64,000 bases of DNA, from assembly GCA_016201865.1 (NCBI GenBank), contig JACQCA010000062.1, forward strand, positions 1 through 64,000, written 5' to 3'. The notes under the pieces are model-generated. The model had not been told where the DNA came from and ran no database searches. It saw only the letters and a program-made list of their open reading frames with translations. Origin of the DNA: Nitrospirota bacterium (lineage in GTDB: Bacteria; Nitrospirota; Nitrospiria; JACQBZ01). Shown here in pieces: positions 34,798 to 43,273 of this stretch; positions within the stretch are counted from its first letter, which is position 1; the number at the start of each line of letters is the position of its first letter. The position numbers and the translations under genes were made by a program.

Positions 34798-35061
34798 TTA
34801 CTTCTCAAACACGCCTAAGACATCTTCCTCTTTGACGATCAGATAGTCCGTCCCGTCCATGTTGATCTTGCTGCCCGAATATTTGTCAAAAAGGACGGCA
34901 TCGCCGACCTTAAGATTTTTAACCTCGCTGCCCACCGCCTCGATCTTGCCCTTTTGCGGCTTTTCTTTAGCGGCCTCCGGGATATAGATTCCTCCCGCCG
35001 TCTTATCCATTTCTTCCGAATAGCTCACGAACACGCGATCCTTAAGCGGTCTAAACTTCAT
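34798..35061 (-). CDS. groES: Co-chaperonin GroES, short-loop form
   Basis: An 87-aa product from the start MKFRPLKDRVFV, where the family normally begins. An in-frame ATG at 35100 adds 13 residues and also has a Shine-Dalgarno, so the start is ambiguous. The mobile loop region (EEMDKTAGGIYIP) and the end DYLIVKEEDVLGVFEK are normal. Compared with E. coli GroES, about 8-10 residues are missing between KIEAVGSE and LKVGDAVLF, where the roof hairpin lies; a similarly short form occurs in some other phyla. Expression is expected to be heat-inducible through HrcA/CIRCE. Confidence 0.95.
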   Translation of the reverse strand: MKFRPLKDRVFVSYSEEMDKTAGGIYIPEAAKEKPQKGKIEAVGSEVKNLKVGDAVLFDKYSGSKINMDGTDYLIVKEEDVLGVFEK

Positions 35062-35160
35062 CCCCACTTCCCCTTTCTTCTGTGCGGCCTGTACAGTCAT
35101 ATCATGTTCCCCCTTTCTTGAATAAGACCCGGCTACATCGTCATTCGACGCAACCGACCA

Positions 35161-35187
35161 TTAGCACTCTATTTAACAGAGTGCCAA
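35161..35187 (-). promoter_or_regulatory. CIRCE operator (HrcA binding site)
   Basis: TTAGCACTC, nine bases, then GAGTGCCAA: one mismatch from the CIRCE consensus TTAGCACTC-N9-GAGTGCTAA. It overlaps the -10 box of the groES promoter, so HrcA would block transcription. hrcA itself is not in the window. Confidence 0.95.
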
Positions 35188-35214
35188 TTTACACAATAAT
35201 CTTAGTGAAGTCAA
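35186..35214 (-). promoter_or_regulatory. Sigma-70 promoter of groES-groEL
   Basis: On the minus strand TTGACT (35209-35214) and TAAATT (35186-35191) are separated by 17 bases. The CIRCE element begins inside the -10 box. Confidence 0.8.
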
Positions 35215-35229
35215 GTCTTTTTTTACAGA

Positions 35230-36570
35230 TTAATTAACTGTCTGCAACGGCTTAATTTCCTTGAATCTTTCCCATGTCTTGAGAAGCTCAATCGCTTTCT
35301 GAAGCTGAACATCCTCCGCCTCCTGCGATGCTTCGCTCAACGGCGGCGCCGCCGGGCTCTGAGTCTCCTTCTCAGGACGAGGCTCCACGCCCTCGTTTTT
35401 AAGATGCCGTTCCAAATCTTTTTCACGCAGCAGGAACGGCGTCGGAGCGGCCCCCTTGACCGGCATGGATTTAACGATGATATCCGGCGTGATCCCGATA
35501 TTCTGAATCGAACGTCCTTTCGGCGTATAATATTTGGCCGTGGTCAATCGAAGACCGGATCCGTCGCTCAACTGCAGGATCGTCTGGACGGATCCTTTTC
35601 CAAACGTCTGCGTCCCCAGGATCATCGCGCGACTCCAGTCCTGCAATGCGCCCGAGACGATCTCGGAAGCGCTGGCGCTTCCTTCGTTCACCAGAACAAT
35701 CATGGGATAGTTGTCGTACGGATTCTTGTTGCCGGACAGATACTCATCTTTTTCCTTCTTCGGGTCGCGGCCTTTGATGGACACCACCGTTTTGCCCGGA
35801 GGAATGAACAGCTCCGTCGTTTCAACCGCCGACGTTAAAAGACCGCCCGGGTTGTTTCTCAGATCCAGGACGACGGACTGCATGCCTCCCTCTTTGAGTT
35901 TTTTCAGCGCGGCCGTAAGGTCTTTCGCCGTCATCTCCTGAAACTGGCTGACCCGAACATACCCGATATGATTTTCCAGCATCTTACTCTTGACGCTGTC
36001 GATCTTGATCACTTCCCGGATCAGGTTGAACACCAGCGGTTCCTCGGTCCCTTCCCGCTGAATGGTCAGCGCGACCTTCGTGCCCTTCGGGCCCCGCATC
36101 TTCTGAACCGCCTCCATCAGCGTCATCTCCTTCGTGGATTCCTCGTTCACCTTAATGATAAAGTCGCCTGCATGAATCCCGGCTCGGTCTGCCGGCGTCC
36201 CTTCGATCGGAGCAATGACGGTCAGGCGGTTGTCCTTGATCCCGATCTGTATTCCGAGCCCCCCGAACTCCCCCCGGGTGTCCACCTGCATCTCTTTGTA
36301 TGCCTCCGGAGACATGAACGCCGAATGCGGATCCAAGGTATTGAGCATCCCTCGAATCGCGCCGTAGACCAGGTCCCGGCTCTTGCTTTCTTCAACATAA
36401 TTCTTCTGAATGACGGACAGGACCTCGGCAAATATCTTGAGCTCCTCATAAGTTTCGGCTTCGGCCGAAAGCGCGCTGCGAAGCCCTTTCCCGACCATCA
36501 TGCCCGTCGTGAACACGGTCACCAATAGGACGATCGCGACACCCACCCAGGTCTTTTGTTGCTTCTGCAT
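35230..36570 (-). CDS. ctpA: Carboxyl-terminal processing protease CtpA (S41 family)
   Basis: About 446 aa from the ATG that follows GGGAGG; the longer frame would start at a TTG inside that Shine-Dalgarno. An N-terminal membrane anchor (WVGVAIVLLVTVFTTGMMVG) is followed by a PDZ domain (about 95-175, GGLGIQIGIKDNRLTVIAPI). The S41 protease core has VLDLRNNPGGLL, the nucleophile Ser in GSASASEIVSGALQD and Lys in GTQTFGKGSVQT. It is a periplasmic processing enzyme. It lies next to envC in the same orientation, a frequent neighbour. Confidence 0.95.
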   Translation of the reverse strand: MQKQQKTWVGVAIVLLVTVFTTGMMVGKGLRSALSAEAETYEELKIFAEVLSVIQKNYVEESKSRDLVYGAIRGMLNTLDPHSAFMSPEAYKEMQVDTRGEFGGLGIQIGIKDNRLTVIAPIEGTPADRAGIHAGDFIIKVNEESTKEMTLMEAVQKMRGPKGTKVALTIQREGTEEPLVFNLIREVIKIDSVKSKMLENHIGYVRVSQFQEMTAKDLTAALKKLKEGGMQSVVLDLRNNPGGLLTSAVETTELFIPPGKTVVSIKGRDPKKEKDEYLSGNKNPYDNYPMIVLVNEGSASASEIVSGALQDWSRAMILGTQTFGKGSVQTILQLSDGSGLRLTTAKYYTPKGRSIQNIGITPDIIVKSMPVKGAAPTPFLLREKDLERHLKNEGVEPRPEKETQSPAAPPLSEASQEAEDVQLQKAIELLKTWERFKEIKPLQTVN

Positions 36571-36613
36571 GTTATGTTTTCCTCCCAAACGGTTTTAACT
36601 CCCTTCTCCCGAT

Positions 36614-37810
36614 CTATGGCCGTTTCAGCCACAGCAACGGATTTAACGGATCCGCTCCGTGACGGAGCTCAAAATAAAGCGCGTGGCCGCTGGTCAGCCC
36701 GGTGTCCCCGATCTCTCCGATGATCTGACGGCCGGCGACCCGATCTCCCGCCGAAACGAGGAGTTTCGCGGCGTGGGCATAAAGCGTAAAATAATTTTTC
36801 CCGTGATCCACAATCACCAACAGTCCATAGCCTCGAAACCAGTCCGCATAGACGACCGAACCGTCGTACACGGATCGGATCGGACTTCCCGGACCGGCCT
36901 GGATCTCAATTCCCTTCCGGTACACATCGGCGTCAAACTTGGGATGTTTCTGGCGACCGAACGCGGTGATCACCCGACCCTCCGTGGGCCAGCCCAGGCG
37001 GCCGCGTTGCTCCTCAAATCCCAACGCCGCTTCGTGTTCCCGGCGGGCCTTCCGCTGCTTTTCCAGATCCTCGATCAAATCCTTCAACCGGGAGGTCGAC
37101 TCTTCCAGTTCACGGATCGTCCGCCGATAGGTCGACTTTTCATTTCGGATGCTCGCCAGCAGCAGGTCCTTCTTCTTTTTCTCGTTCTGAATCTCGAACA
37201 ATTTTTGGGTGATCTCCGTCTTGTACGCGACGAGCTCGGCCCGGGCCCGGCGCATGGCCGTCTCCTTGGGTTCCATCTGCGCGACGGCCGACTGATAACT
37301 CTGAAGCAGTTCCCCCTCTTTCTTGGAGACCCAAGCCAGATAATCGTATCGCTTCAGAAAATCGTAATAGTCCTTCGACGCAAATAGGACCTTTAAGGAA
37401 TTTAATCGCCCTTCTTGATACAACACCCGGACCCGCTCGCGAACAAGCCCCTTCTTGGCGTCGATTTCGCGCCTCAACGATCGGAGATCCCCATCAAGCC
37501 TCCCGATCTCTTGATCCCGTTCGACCAATTGAAGATTCACCACTGCGAGCTCTTTCTGTTTGAGCGTCCGTTGGTAATCCATCGCCTCCAGATTCTCCAA
37601 GATCGAGTTCTCCCGCTGGGTCGCGACCCGGCTTTTTCGGCGCTGCTGCTCGATCGTCCGTCGGAGCAGCTCCAACTCCTGCTTTTCCTGCGTGATCTTC
37701 TTTGAAACCGTCTCGGATCGGGGCTGCGCCGATACCTCGATTCCCGTCCACAAAACCGCCGAGGCGACGACCCCCAGACCGCACAGCGTCCGGACCCAGA
37801 TCGGCTTCAT
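36614..37810 (-). CDS. envC: Murein hydrolase activator EnvC-like, degenerate LytM domain
   Basis: A 398-aa periplasmic protein; the start at MKPIWV overlaps the ftsX stop (ATGA). It has a signal peptide, a long coiled coil (about 40-255) that in E. coli contacts the FtsX periplasmic loop, and a C-terminal M23/LytM domain (GRVITAFGRQ...GYGLLVIVDHGKNYFTLYAHAAKLL). The first zinc-ligand motif HxxxD is replaced (YRKGIEIQ), so the domain is probably non-catalytic and activates amidases. Operon order ftsE-ftsX-envC supports a role in septal peptidoglycan splitting. Confidence 0.92.
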   Translation of the reverse strand: MKPIWVRTLCGLGVVASAVLWTGIEVSAQPRSETVSKKITQEKQELELLRRTIEQQRRKSRVATQRENSILENLEAMDYQRTLKQKELAVVNLQLVERDQEIGRLDGDLRSLRREIDAKKGLVRERVRVLYQEGRLNSLKVLFASKDYYDFLKRYDYLAWVSKKEGELLQSYQSAVAQMEPKETAMRRARAELVAYKTEITQKLFEIQNEKKKKDLLLASIRNEKSTYRRTIRELEESTSRLKDLIEDLEKQRKARREHEAALGFEEQRGRLGWPTEGRVITAFGRQKHPKFDADVYRKGIEIQAGPGSPIRSVYDGSVVYADWFRGYGLLVIVDHGKNYFTLYAHAAKLLVSAGDRVAGRQIIGEIGDTGLTSGHALYFELRHGADPLNPLLWLKRP

Positions 37811-38697
37811 AAAAATCGTCGAATCGAAATAAGGCTTCCGGCGCATCCGCATCCCACCCCCGCAGCCAGGAACAGCATCGTCCACGTAGCGGGCAGGAAC
37901 ATCAAGGTCATGCTGTTGCCGAGGAAACCGCTGGTCTCGGCCAGCCGGCTTTTGGCCAGCTCATAAAACAGCCGCAACAAAAGAAGGGACAGCGCGCCGC
38001 CGATCAAGCCCAAGAACGCGCCTTCCAGGAGAAACGGCATCTGAATATACATGCGGGTCGCGCCGATCAGTCGGAGCACCTCGATGTCGGCCAGGCGGGA
38101 CCAGACCGTCAACCCGATCGTGCTGGAAATAATCACGACCGCGGCCAGTCCCAGGATCAGTCCGATCAGGGTGCTTCCCACTCGCAAGATTTCCAGGACG
38201 GCATTGACGTTTTCGACCCATTCACGCCCGTACTGAATGTCCTCGATCCCTTTCAGGGTCTTGAGCTGTTGCGCCGCCCGTTGGATGGCCTCGGACGACT
38301 GAAAGGTCTTCTCCAGCGTCAACTCAAACGAGGCCGGCAGCGGATTTTCTCCAAGTCCCTTCAGAAGGATCTCCTTTCCTTCCAACGACTGGCGGAAATC
38401 GTCCAGGGCCTTCTCCTTCGAGATGTATGATACGTTTGAAACGCCGGGTTGTTCCCGGAGCTTTTCCTGAAGCGACGCGATCTCTTTCTCGGAAAGTCCG
38501 TCCTGAAGGTAGAGGATCACCTTGATTTCCTGCCGAAGCGCGCCGACCATGGCATCGAGGTTGAAATACAACAGCAGGAATAGACCGAAGAGCATCATCG
38601 TAAACGCGATCGCCGCCGTGGCGATCGCGGCCGAGGACGCGTTCCCGCGCAGACTCGAAAACGCCTCCTGGACGAAATACCGCCCCTGCCGCATCAC
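37807..38697 (-). CDS. ftsX: Cell division protein FtsX
   Basis: A 296-aa membrane protein with four helices: one near residue 25-50 (AIATAAIAFTMMLFGLFLLLYF) and three C-terminal ones. A periplasmic loop (about 55-165) carries VILYLQDGLSEKEIASLQ. The segment WSRLADIEVLRLIGATRMYIQMPF is the conserved FtsX coupling region. It transmits FtsE ATPase cycles across the membrane to the EnvC-like protein. It overlaps ftsE and envC by four bases each. Confidence 0.95.
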   Translation of the reverse strand: MMRQGRYFVQEAFSSLRGNASSAAIATAAIAFTMMLFGLFLLLYFNLDAMVGALRQEIKVILYLQDGLSEKEIASLQEKLREQPGVSNVSYISKEKALDDFRQSLEGKEILLKGLGENPLPASFELTLEKTFQSSEAIQRAAQQLKTLKGIEDIQYGREWVENVNAVLEILRVGSTLIGLILGLAAVVIISSTIGLTVWSRLADIEVLRLIGATRMYIQMPFLLEGAFLGLIGGALSLLLLRLFYELAKSRLAETSGFLGNSMTLMFLPATWTMLFLAAGVGCGCAGSLISIRRFL

Positions 38698-39356
38698 CGG
38701 TTCCCTTCGACGATCTTTCCCTGTTTGAGGACGATCACCCGGCGCTGGACCCGCGATACGATCTCCCGATGGTGCGTCGCCACGACCACCGTCGTCCCTT
38801 TGGCGTTGATCGCCTTCAACAGATCGACGATGTCGGCCGCCTGATCGGCGTCGAGGTTCCCCGTCGGCTCATCCGCCAGCACGATGGTCGGATGACCGAC
38901 GATCGAACGCGCCACGCAGAGCCGTTGTTGCTCGCCGGCCGAGAGCATCACCGGCAGCAACTCCCTTTTATGCTCCAGACCGACGGACTCCAGAACCTCC
39001 AGGACCCGTCTTCGAATCTCGGTCGGAGACGCCGCAGTGATTTGCAAGGCGACGGCCACGTTGTCAAAGACCGTTTTTTTCTGAAGCAACTTAAAATCCT
39101 GAAAGATAAATCCGATGCTTCTTCTCAGATACGGCAGGCTGGATTCTTTCAGTCGCGCAATGTTTCGGTTCTGAATCACGACCTGACCGGAGTCCGGACG
39201 TTCCAAACCGAAGAGGAGTTTAAGCAGGGTCGTCTTCCCGGCGCCGCTGGGGCCGGTCAACAAAGCGAACTCCCCCTTTTCGATCCGAAAGGTGATATCC
39301 TCCAACGCCGCACGGTGACGACCATACGACTTGTAGACGTGAAACAGTTGGATCAT
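38694..39356 (-). CDS. ftsE: Cell division ATPase FtsE
   Basis: The 220-aa ABC ATPase has Walker A TGPSGAGKTTLLK, Q-loop FIFQDFKLL, signature LSAGEQQRLCVARSI (Ser-Ala-Gly instead of SGG), Walker [15 protein letters not shown] and VVATHHREIVSRV. It begins MIQLFHVYKSYG, typical of FtsE, and is the first gene of ftsE-ftsX-envC. Confidence 0.95.
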   Translation of the reverse strand: MIQLFHVYKSYGRHRAALEDITFRIEKGEFALLTGPSGAGKTTLLKLLFGLERPDSGQVVIQNRNIARLKESSLPYLRRSIGFIFQDFKLLQKKTVFDNVAVALQITAASPTEIRRRVLEVLESVGLEHKRELLPVMLSAGEQQRLCVARSIVGHPTIVLADEPTGNLDADQAADIVDLLKAINAKGTTVVVATHHREIVSRVQRRVIVLKQGKIVEGNR

Positions 39357-39359
39357 CCG

Positions 39360-39767
39360 CTACGACTTTTTACGCTCCTCCCGGGCTGATAGATAATCCA
39401 AGATCATATCGTCCAGGCTTTTCGCTCTCCCCGGCGCCGCGGCCGGCCGTTCCCCCGGGGACTTGCCCGTCGTCGAGGCCCGGTCCGCGCCGGCCTTCTC
39501 AAGCGGCGGGCCCGACGCCGGCAACACGCGTCCCGCCTGCAGATCCTGGATCATCTTCTTATGCTGTTCCATCATCATCCCTTTCACGATCGCCGCGAGA
39601 CCGTCCGCCTTCACGCGGGCGGCGTAGCTGGTCTTACGCGTCGCCAGAATCGCGCCGCCGTGAAACAGGATCGTGACGATCGTCGGATTCGCGGAACCGG
39701 AGTCCTCGGTCTGGACGTGACAGATCTTTCCCTCATACTCGACATCGGTATTCAGTCCCGTGATCAT
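39360..39767 (-). CDS. Conserved hypothetical protein (135 aa)
   Basis: The protein begins MITGLNTDVEYEGKICHVQTED and continues NPTIVTILFHGGAILATRKTSYA and MMMEQHKKMIQDLQAG. It ends with a disordered Pro/Gly/Ala linker and a short helix (SLDDMILDYLSAREERKKS). I recall similar proteins in Nitrospirota and Desulfobacterota, without function. The ATG sits one base after the yraN stop, so the two are coupled. It lies just ahead of ftsE on the same strand. Confidence 0.8.
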   Translation of the reverse strand: MITGLNTDVEYEGKICHVQTEDSGSANPTIVTILFHGGAILATRKTSYAARVKADGLAAIVKGMMMEQHKKMIQDLQAGRVLPASGPPLEKAGADRASTTGKSPGERPAAAPGRAKSLDDMILDYLSAREERKKS

Positions 39768-39768
39768 C

Positions 39769-40149
39769 TCAAATGAAATTCCCCCTCGCTTCAAACGCGT
39801 TCCGGATCAGCTCGATCTTGACGGATCGGTCCGATCCCCCCTCGATCAGGACCAGGTCAAAACGGCAGGGACGGTCGTGCAACCGTTCCCGCGTCAAATA
39901 GTGCAGCGCAAGATGACTGAGCCGGCGTTGTTTTTGCGCGTCCACCGCCCAGGGCGTTCCGCCGTAACGGGCATTCCGACGGGCCTTGACCTCGACAAAA
40001 ACCAGGACGTCCCCGTCATAGGCGACCAGATCGATCTCGCCTCGCCGCAGGCGGACGTTCCGGTCCACAATGCGGTAGCCGCGCCGCTCAAGAAAGAGGG
40101 CCGCCTCCGACTCGCACTGCCTTCCGAACGCCCGAGTCTCAAGGCTCAT
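39769..40149 (-). CDS. yraN: UPF0102 family protein YraN (endonuclease-like fold)
   Basis: The 126-aa protein matches UPF0102: GRQCESEAALFLERRGYRIVDRN, then RRGEIDLVAYDGDVLVFVEVKAR, which is the D-ExK-type nuclease-like motif, and KQRRLSHLALHYL. Activity is not firmly established for the family. It overlaps the rnhB end by 11 bases and follows it, a very common order after rnhB. Confidence 0.93.
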   Translation of the reverse strand: MSLETRAFGRQCESEAALFLERRGYRIVDRNVRLRRGEIDLVAYDGDVLVFVEVKARRNARYGGTPWAVDAQKQRRLSHLALHYLTRERLHDRPCRFDLVLIEGGSDRSVKIELIRNAFEARGNFI

Positions 40150-40876
40150 GATTCACCGACGGCGGTCGAACCCGGCGGAACGTTTTCCGATGGATCGGAC
40201 AGGGCCCGAACCGCTCCAAGGCCCGCAGATGTTCCGCCGTGCCGTATCCCTTATGAGAACGGAAATGGTACTGAGGATAGCGACGGTCGTACTCCGCCAT
40301 CAAGCGATCCCGCGTCACTTTTGCGACCACCGAGGCCGCCGCGATCGTCTGACTGAGATCGTCGCCCTTGATCAACGCTTTTTGCGGAATCCGAAGGTTC
40401 GGCAAGGTCAAGGCGTCAATCAGCAGATAATCCGGCGGCGCCGTCAAATTTTCCAGGGCCCGGTTCATGGCCAAGATCGTGGCCTTCAGGATGTTGATCC
40501 GATCAATCGTTTCATGGCCGACGATCCCGACGCCGATGGCAAGCGCCCGGCGATGGATCTCTTCAAAGAATTTTTCCCGTTGGAGGGCCGTCAACTTCTT
40601 TGAATCGCGGAGACCGGGAAGAACCGCGGACTTGGGGAGAATGACCGCCGCCGCCACCACCGGCCCGGCCAGCGGACCGCGCCCGGCCTCGTCCAGCCCG
40701 GCAATGCGTTCAAAACCCCGGGCATAACCCAAACGTTCGAAGCGGGTGCGGTCCGGACCCTGGGAAGCAATCGGACCGGATTCCGACGGACCGGGTCCGT
40801 CCCGGGAGATCGGGTCGTGCAACGGGATAATCCTCACACACCGGCTGGGGACAGATTTAAAATCTGTCCCCTCCAT
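40139..40876 (-). CDS. rnhB: Ribonuclease HII with a palindrome-encoded N-terminal extension
   Basis: The 245-aa frame removes RNA from RNA/DNA hybrids. The catalytic core starts near residue 58: RIAGLDEAGRGPLAGPVVAAA with the D-E pair, DSKKL, VVAKVTRDRLMAEYDRRYP and HKGYGTAEHLRAL. The N-terminal ~55 residues are not family-like. They begin EGTDFKSVPSR, the translation of a perfect 25-bp palindrome (40847-40871). The ATG lies two bases from the rplS stop. Internal GTG/TTG codons after the palindrome are alternative starts, so the true N-terminus is uncertain. Confidence 0.93.
   Translation of the reverse strand: MEGTDFKSVPSRCVRIIPLHDPISRDGPGPSESGPIASQGPDRTRFERLGYARGFERIAGLDEAGRGPLAGPVVAAAVILPKSAVLPGLRDSKKLTALQREKFFEEIHRRALAIGVGIVGHETIDRINILKATILAMNRALENLTAPPDYLLIDALTLPNLRIPQKALIKGDDLSQTIAAASVVAKVTRDRLMAEYDRRYPQYHFRSHKGYGTAEHLRALERFGPCPIHRKTFRRVRPPSVNHEP
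40847..40871. repeat. 25-bp perfect palindrome at the 5' end of rnhB
   Basis: Arms GGGGACAGATTT and AAATCTGTCCCC surround a single A. Read in the rnhB frame it gives the peptide EGTDFKSVPS, which I recall from many unrelated proteins in environmental genomes, suggesting a dispersed repeat. In RNA it would form a strong hairpin between rplS and rnhB. Confidence 0.85.
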
Positions 40877-40878
40877 CG

Positions 40879-41310
40879 TCAGCTTTTATCGGCCTTGACC
40901 GTCTCGGTCTCGGGCTCGGGTTCCGGCTCCGATACCGGCGACGGGCGCCGATCCGGCACTTCCGTCGAAAATTCCCGCTCCGCGATCCTGGCCGCTTTTC
41001 CCTGCTTCGTCCGGAGGTAATACAGCTTGGCCCTTCGGACCCGTCCTTCGCGAACCACCTCGATCTTCTCCAGCATCGGGCTATGGAGCGGGAATACCTT
41101 TTCCACGCCGACGCCGAAGGAGAGCTTTCGGACCGTCGCCGTCTCGCGATGGCCGCCGCCTTTTCGGGCGATCACGGTCCCTTCAAACACCTGGATCCGC
41201 TCTTTCTCGCCCTCCATCACTTTGACGGAGACCCTCACGGTGTCGCCCACGCGAAACACGGGAATCCGCGCTTTCTTCAATCCTTGTTCGATTCGATCCA
41301 ACCGGTTCAT
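40879..41310 (-). CDS. rplS: 50S ribosomal protein L19
   Basis: The 143-aa protein has the L19 core: [75 protein letters not shown]-terminal acidic/Pro extension (about 25 residues, [16 protein letters not shown]) goes beyond the usual 115-120 residues. It sits at the end of the rpsP-rimM-trmD-rplS cluster. Confidence 0.97.
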   Translation of the reverse strand: MNRLDRIEQGLKKARIPVFRVGDTVRVSVKVMEGEKERIQVFEGTVIARKGGGHRETATVRKLSFGVGVEKVFPLHSPMLEKIEVVREGRVRRAKLYYLRTKQGKAARIAEREFSTEVPDRRPSPVSEPEPEPETETVKADKS

Positions 41311-41323
41311 AAATCCCTGCCTC

Positions 41324-42073
41324 CTATCGTCCGCCCGTTTCTTTTCTGAGATCCTCCACCCATTGCCGATCTTCGTCGGTCAAATCCACCTCGTCGAACA
41401 GGTCCGGCCGCTTCCGAAGCGTATTTTCGAGGGCCTGACGCCGACGCCAATTCCGGATGGCCTCGTGATCTCCGGAGGTTAAAACCGCCGGAATCCCGAA
41501 ACCGCGGAAAACCGCCGGACGGGTATACTGCGGATAGTCCAGCAATGACGCGGCGAAGGAATCGGCCTCGGCCGATTCCGGGTCGCCCAGCACGCCGGGC
41601 ACCCATCGAACCGCCGCATCCATCATGACCAAGGCCGGCAGTTCGCCGCCCGTCAATACGTAATCTCCGATGGAAATCTCTTCCACCTCCAGGCCCTCGC
41701 GCACGCGCTCGTCCACGCCTTCATACCGGCCGCAGATGAACACGAGCCGTCGCGTCTCCCGACCGAACTCCCGAGCGACCGATTGCGTGAACCGCCGGCC
41801 CTGCGGCGACGTCAGGATCAAACGCAACGATTCGCCGCATGACCGGATCCGATCCACCGCTTTAAAGATCGGCTCCGGCTTCAAGACCATCCCGGCCCCC
41901 CCGCCGTAGGGATGATCGTCGGCCGTTCGGTGGCGATCCTCCGTAAAGTCGCGAAGGTCGTAAACCGCAACCTCCAACAACCCCTTTTCCCGGGCCCGTT
42001 TGAGGATGCTCTGCTCAAGAACCGGCCGGATGATATCGGGAAAGAGGGTGAGGACATCGCATTTCATCGTCAT
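41324..42073 (-). CDS. trmD: tRNA (guanine-N1)-methyltransferase TrmD
   Basis: The 249-aa SPOUT enzyme makes m1G37. Motifs are [38 protein letters not shown] and [30 protein letters not shown] (trefoil knot and SAM site). The ATG overlaps the rimM stop (ATGA). It is part of the translation/RNA operon. Confidence 0.97.
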   Translation of the reverse strand: MTMKCDVLTLFPDIIRPVLEQSILKRAREKGLLEVAVYDLRDFTEDRHRTADDHPYGGGAGMVLKPEPIFKAVDRIRSCGESLRLILTSPQGRRFTQSVAREFGRETRRLVFICGRYEGVDERVREGLEVEEISIGDYVLTGGELPALVMMDAAVRWVPGVLGDPESAEADSFAASLLDYPQYTRPAVFRGFGIPAVLTSGDHEAIRNWRRRQALENTLRKRPDLFDEVDLTDEDRQWVEDLRKETGGR

Positions 42074-42600
42074 TCAAAAAGCCCCTCCATCGGGCGAACA
42101 ACCAGCCGTTTCCGTTTCAGGTCCACCTCGATCACGACGGTCTTGATGGCCGGGATCAACCGCTCCTGCTTCCCGTCCCGAACCACCAGGACATCGTTGC
42201 TTCCGGTCGGCCAGATTTCCTCCACCCGACCGAGACCGCGGCCGTCTTCCCTGTAAACTTCAAGCCCGATGAGGTCGTGCTGGAAGTACGAATCCTTGGG
42301 AAGTTCGATCACGTCCGAATGAGGGATTCGGACCGTCCCGCCGATGAACCGCTCCACCTGCTCGACGGCATTCATCTCGCGGCAGAAAAGAGTCACGGAT
42401 CCCGCTTGAACACGGACTTCCGCGATCGTACAGGTCTGCCGGGTTCCGTCGGGAGATTCCAAGACGGTCTTCGCGAGCCTTCGAAACCGGTCCGGATCCT
42501 CCGTCAGCGGTCGGACCTTAAACCCGCCTTTGATGCCGAACGGTTTCGTGATCCGCCCGATCACAACCCAATTATCACCCGAATTATCACCCGAAGCCAT
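42070..42600 (-). CDS. rimM: Ribosome maturation factor RimM
   Basis: About 176 aa from MASGDNS, four bases after khpA. It has WVVIGRITKPFGIKGGFKVRPLTEDP (N-terminal domain) and the PRC-barrel with DLIGLEVYREDGRGLGRVEEIW and IPAIKTVVIEVDLKRKRLVVRP. It helps 30S head assembly by binding S19. The frame is open further upstream into khpA, but the family start favours this ATG. Confidence 0.95.
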   Translation of the reverse strand: MASGDNSGDNWVVIGRITKPFGIKGGFKVRPLTEDPDRFRRLAKTVLESPDGTRQTCTIAEVRVQAGSVTLFCREMNAVEQVERFIGGTVRIPHSDVIELPKDSYFQHDLIGLEVYREDGRGLGRVEEIWPTGSNDVLVVRDGKQERLIPAIKTVVIEVDLKRKRLVVRPMEGLFE

Positions 42601-42604
42601 ACCC

Positions 42605-42835
42605 TCATTCGAGGATCTCAAGAACGCAGCGTTTGCCCAACTTGGTCCCCGCGGCATTCAGGATCGTCCGCATCGATCGCGCGGTCCGGCCTTGCTTGCC
42701 GATGACCTTTCCCAGGTCCTCTTGGGCGACACGAAGCTCGATGATCGTGGTCTTTTCGCCTTCCGTCTCTCTGACCGATACCGCTTCCGGTTTGTCCACC
42801 AGCGACTTCGCGATAAACTCGATGAGATCTTTCAT
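42605..42835 (-). CDS. khpA: KH domain RNA-binding protein KhpA
   Basis: The 76-aa single KH domain protein begins [21 protein letters not shown] and has the KH signature [25 protein letters not shown] lies five bases before this ATG, preferring it to an upstream one. It is a small RNA chaperone-like protein. Its place between rpsP and rimM is classical. Confidence 0.94.
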   Translation of the reverse strand: MKDLIEFIAKSLVDKPEAVSVRETEGEKTTIIELRVAQEDLGKVIGKQGRTARSMRTILNAAGTKLGKRCVLEILE

Positions 42836-42968
42836 CGGCGCCTCCCCCATCCACACACCCCGCGGCGTCGGCGATCGCGGCCTGATTGAGGAACACGGAT
42901 CGCCGTCTGCGATTGCCGTCTTTAAGGAGGACTCGGCAGAGACTTGCGAAACTGCAATCGATCCTCCG

Positions 42969-43238
42969 CTATGAACTGCCGGCGGCCTTCACCGGTTGAA
43001 ACAGTCCCGCTTTTTTGAAAAGCTGCTGCACCGTATCGGACACCTGGGCTCCTTTTTTGAGCCAATCGACGGCCCGATCCTGCTTAATCCGAACCGCCGC
43101 CGGTTTGGCCAACGGATCATAGGTGCCGATGATCTCAAGGCACCGGCCGTCCCGCGGCATGCGGGAATCGGCCACGACGATGCGGTAGAACGGCCGTTTA
43201 TGCTTGCCGATACGGGTCAAACGAATCATGGTTGCCAC
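42969..43238 (-). CDS. rpsP: 30S ribosomal protein S16
   Basis: The 89-aa protein contains [28 protein letters not shown], then EIIGTYDPL and a helical tail [22 protein letters not shown] start at 43238 has GGAG nine bases upstream; ATG 43229 is the family-typical start but is farther from it. The 133 bases between this gene and khpA contain no further ORF. Confidence 0.96.
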   Translation of the reverse strand: MATMIRLTRIGKHKRPFYRIVVADSRMPRDGRCLEIIGTYDPLAKPAAVRIKQDRAVDWLKKGAQVSDTVQQLFKKAGLFQPVKAAGSS

Positions 43239-43273
43239 TGAACAAGACTCCTTTCATAAAGTAACGGTCCGTG

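Noticed and set aside
35165-35187. CIRCE dyad considered as a groES terminator-like hairpin
   Set aside because: It matches TTAGCACTC-N9-GAGTGCTAA with one mismatch and overlaps the promoter, so operator function is far more likely.
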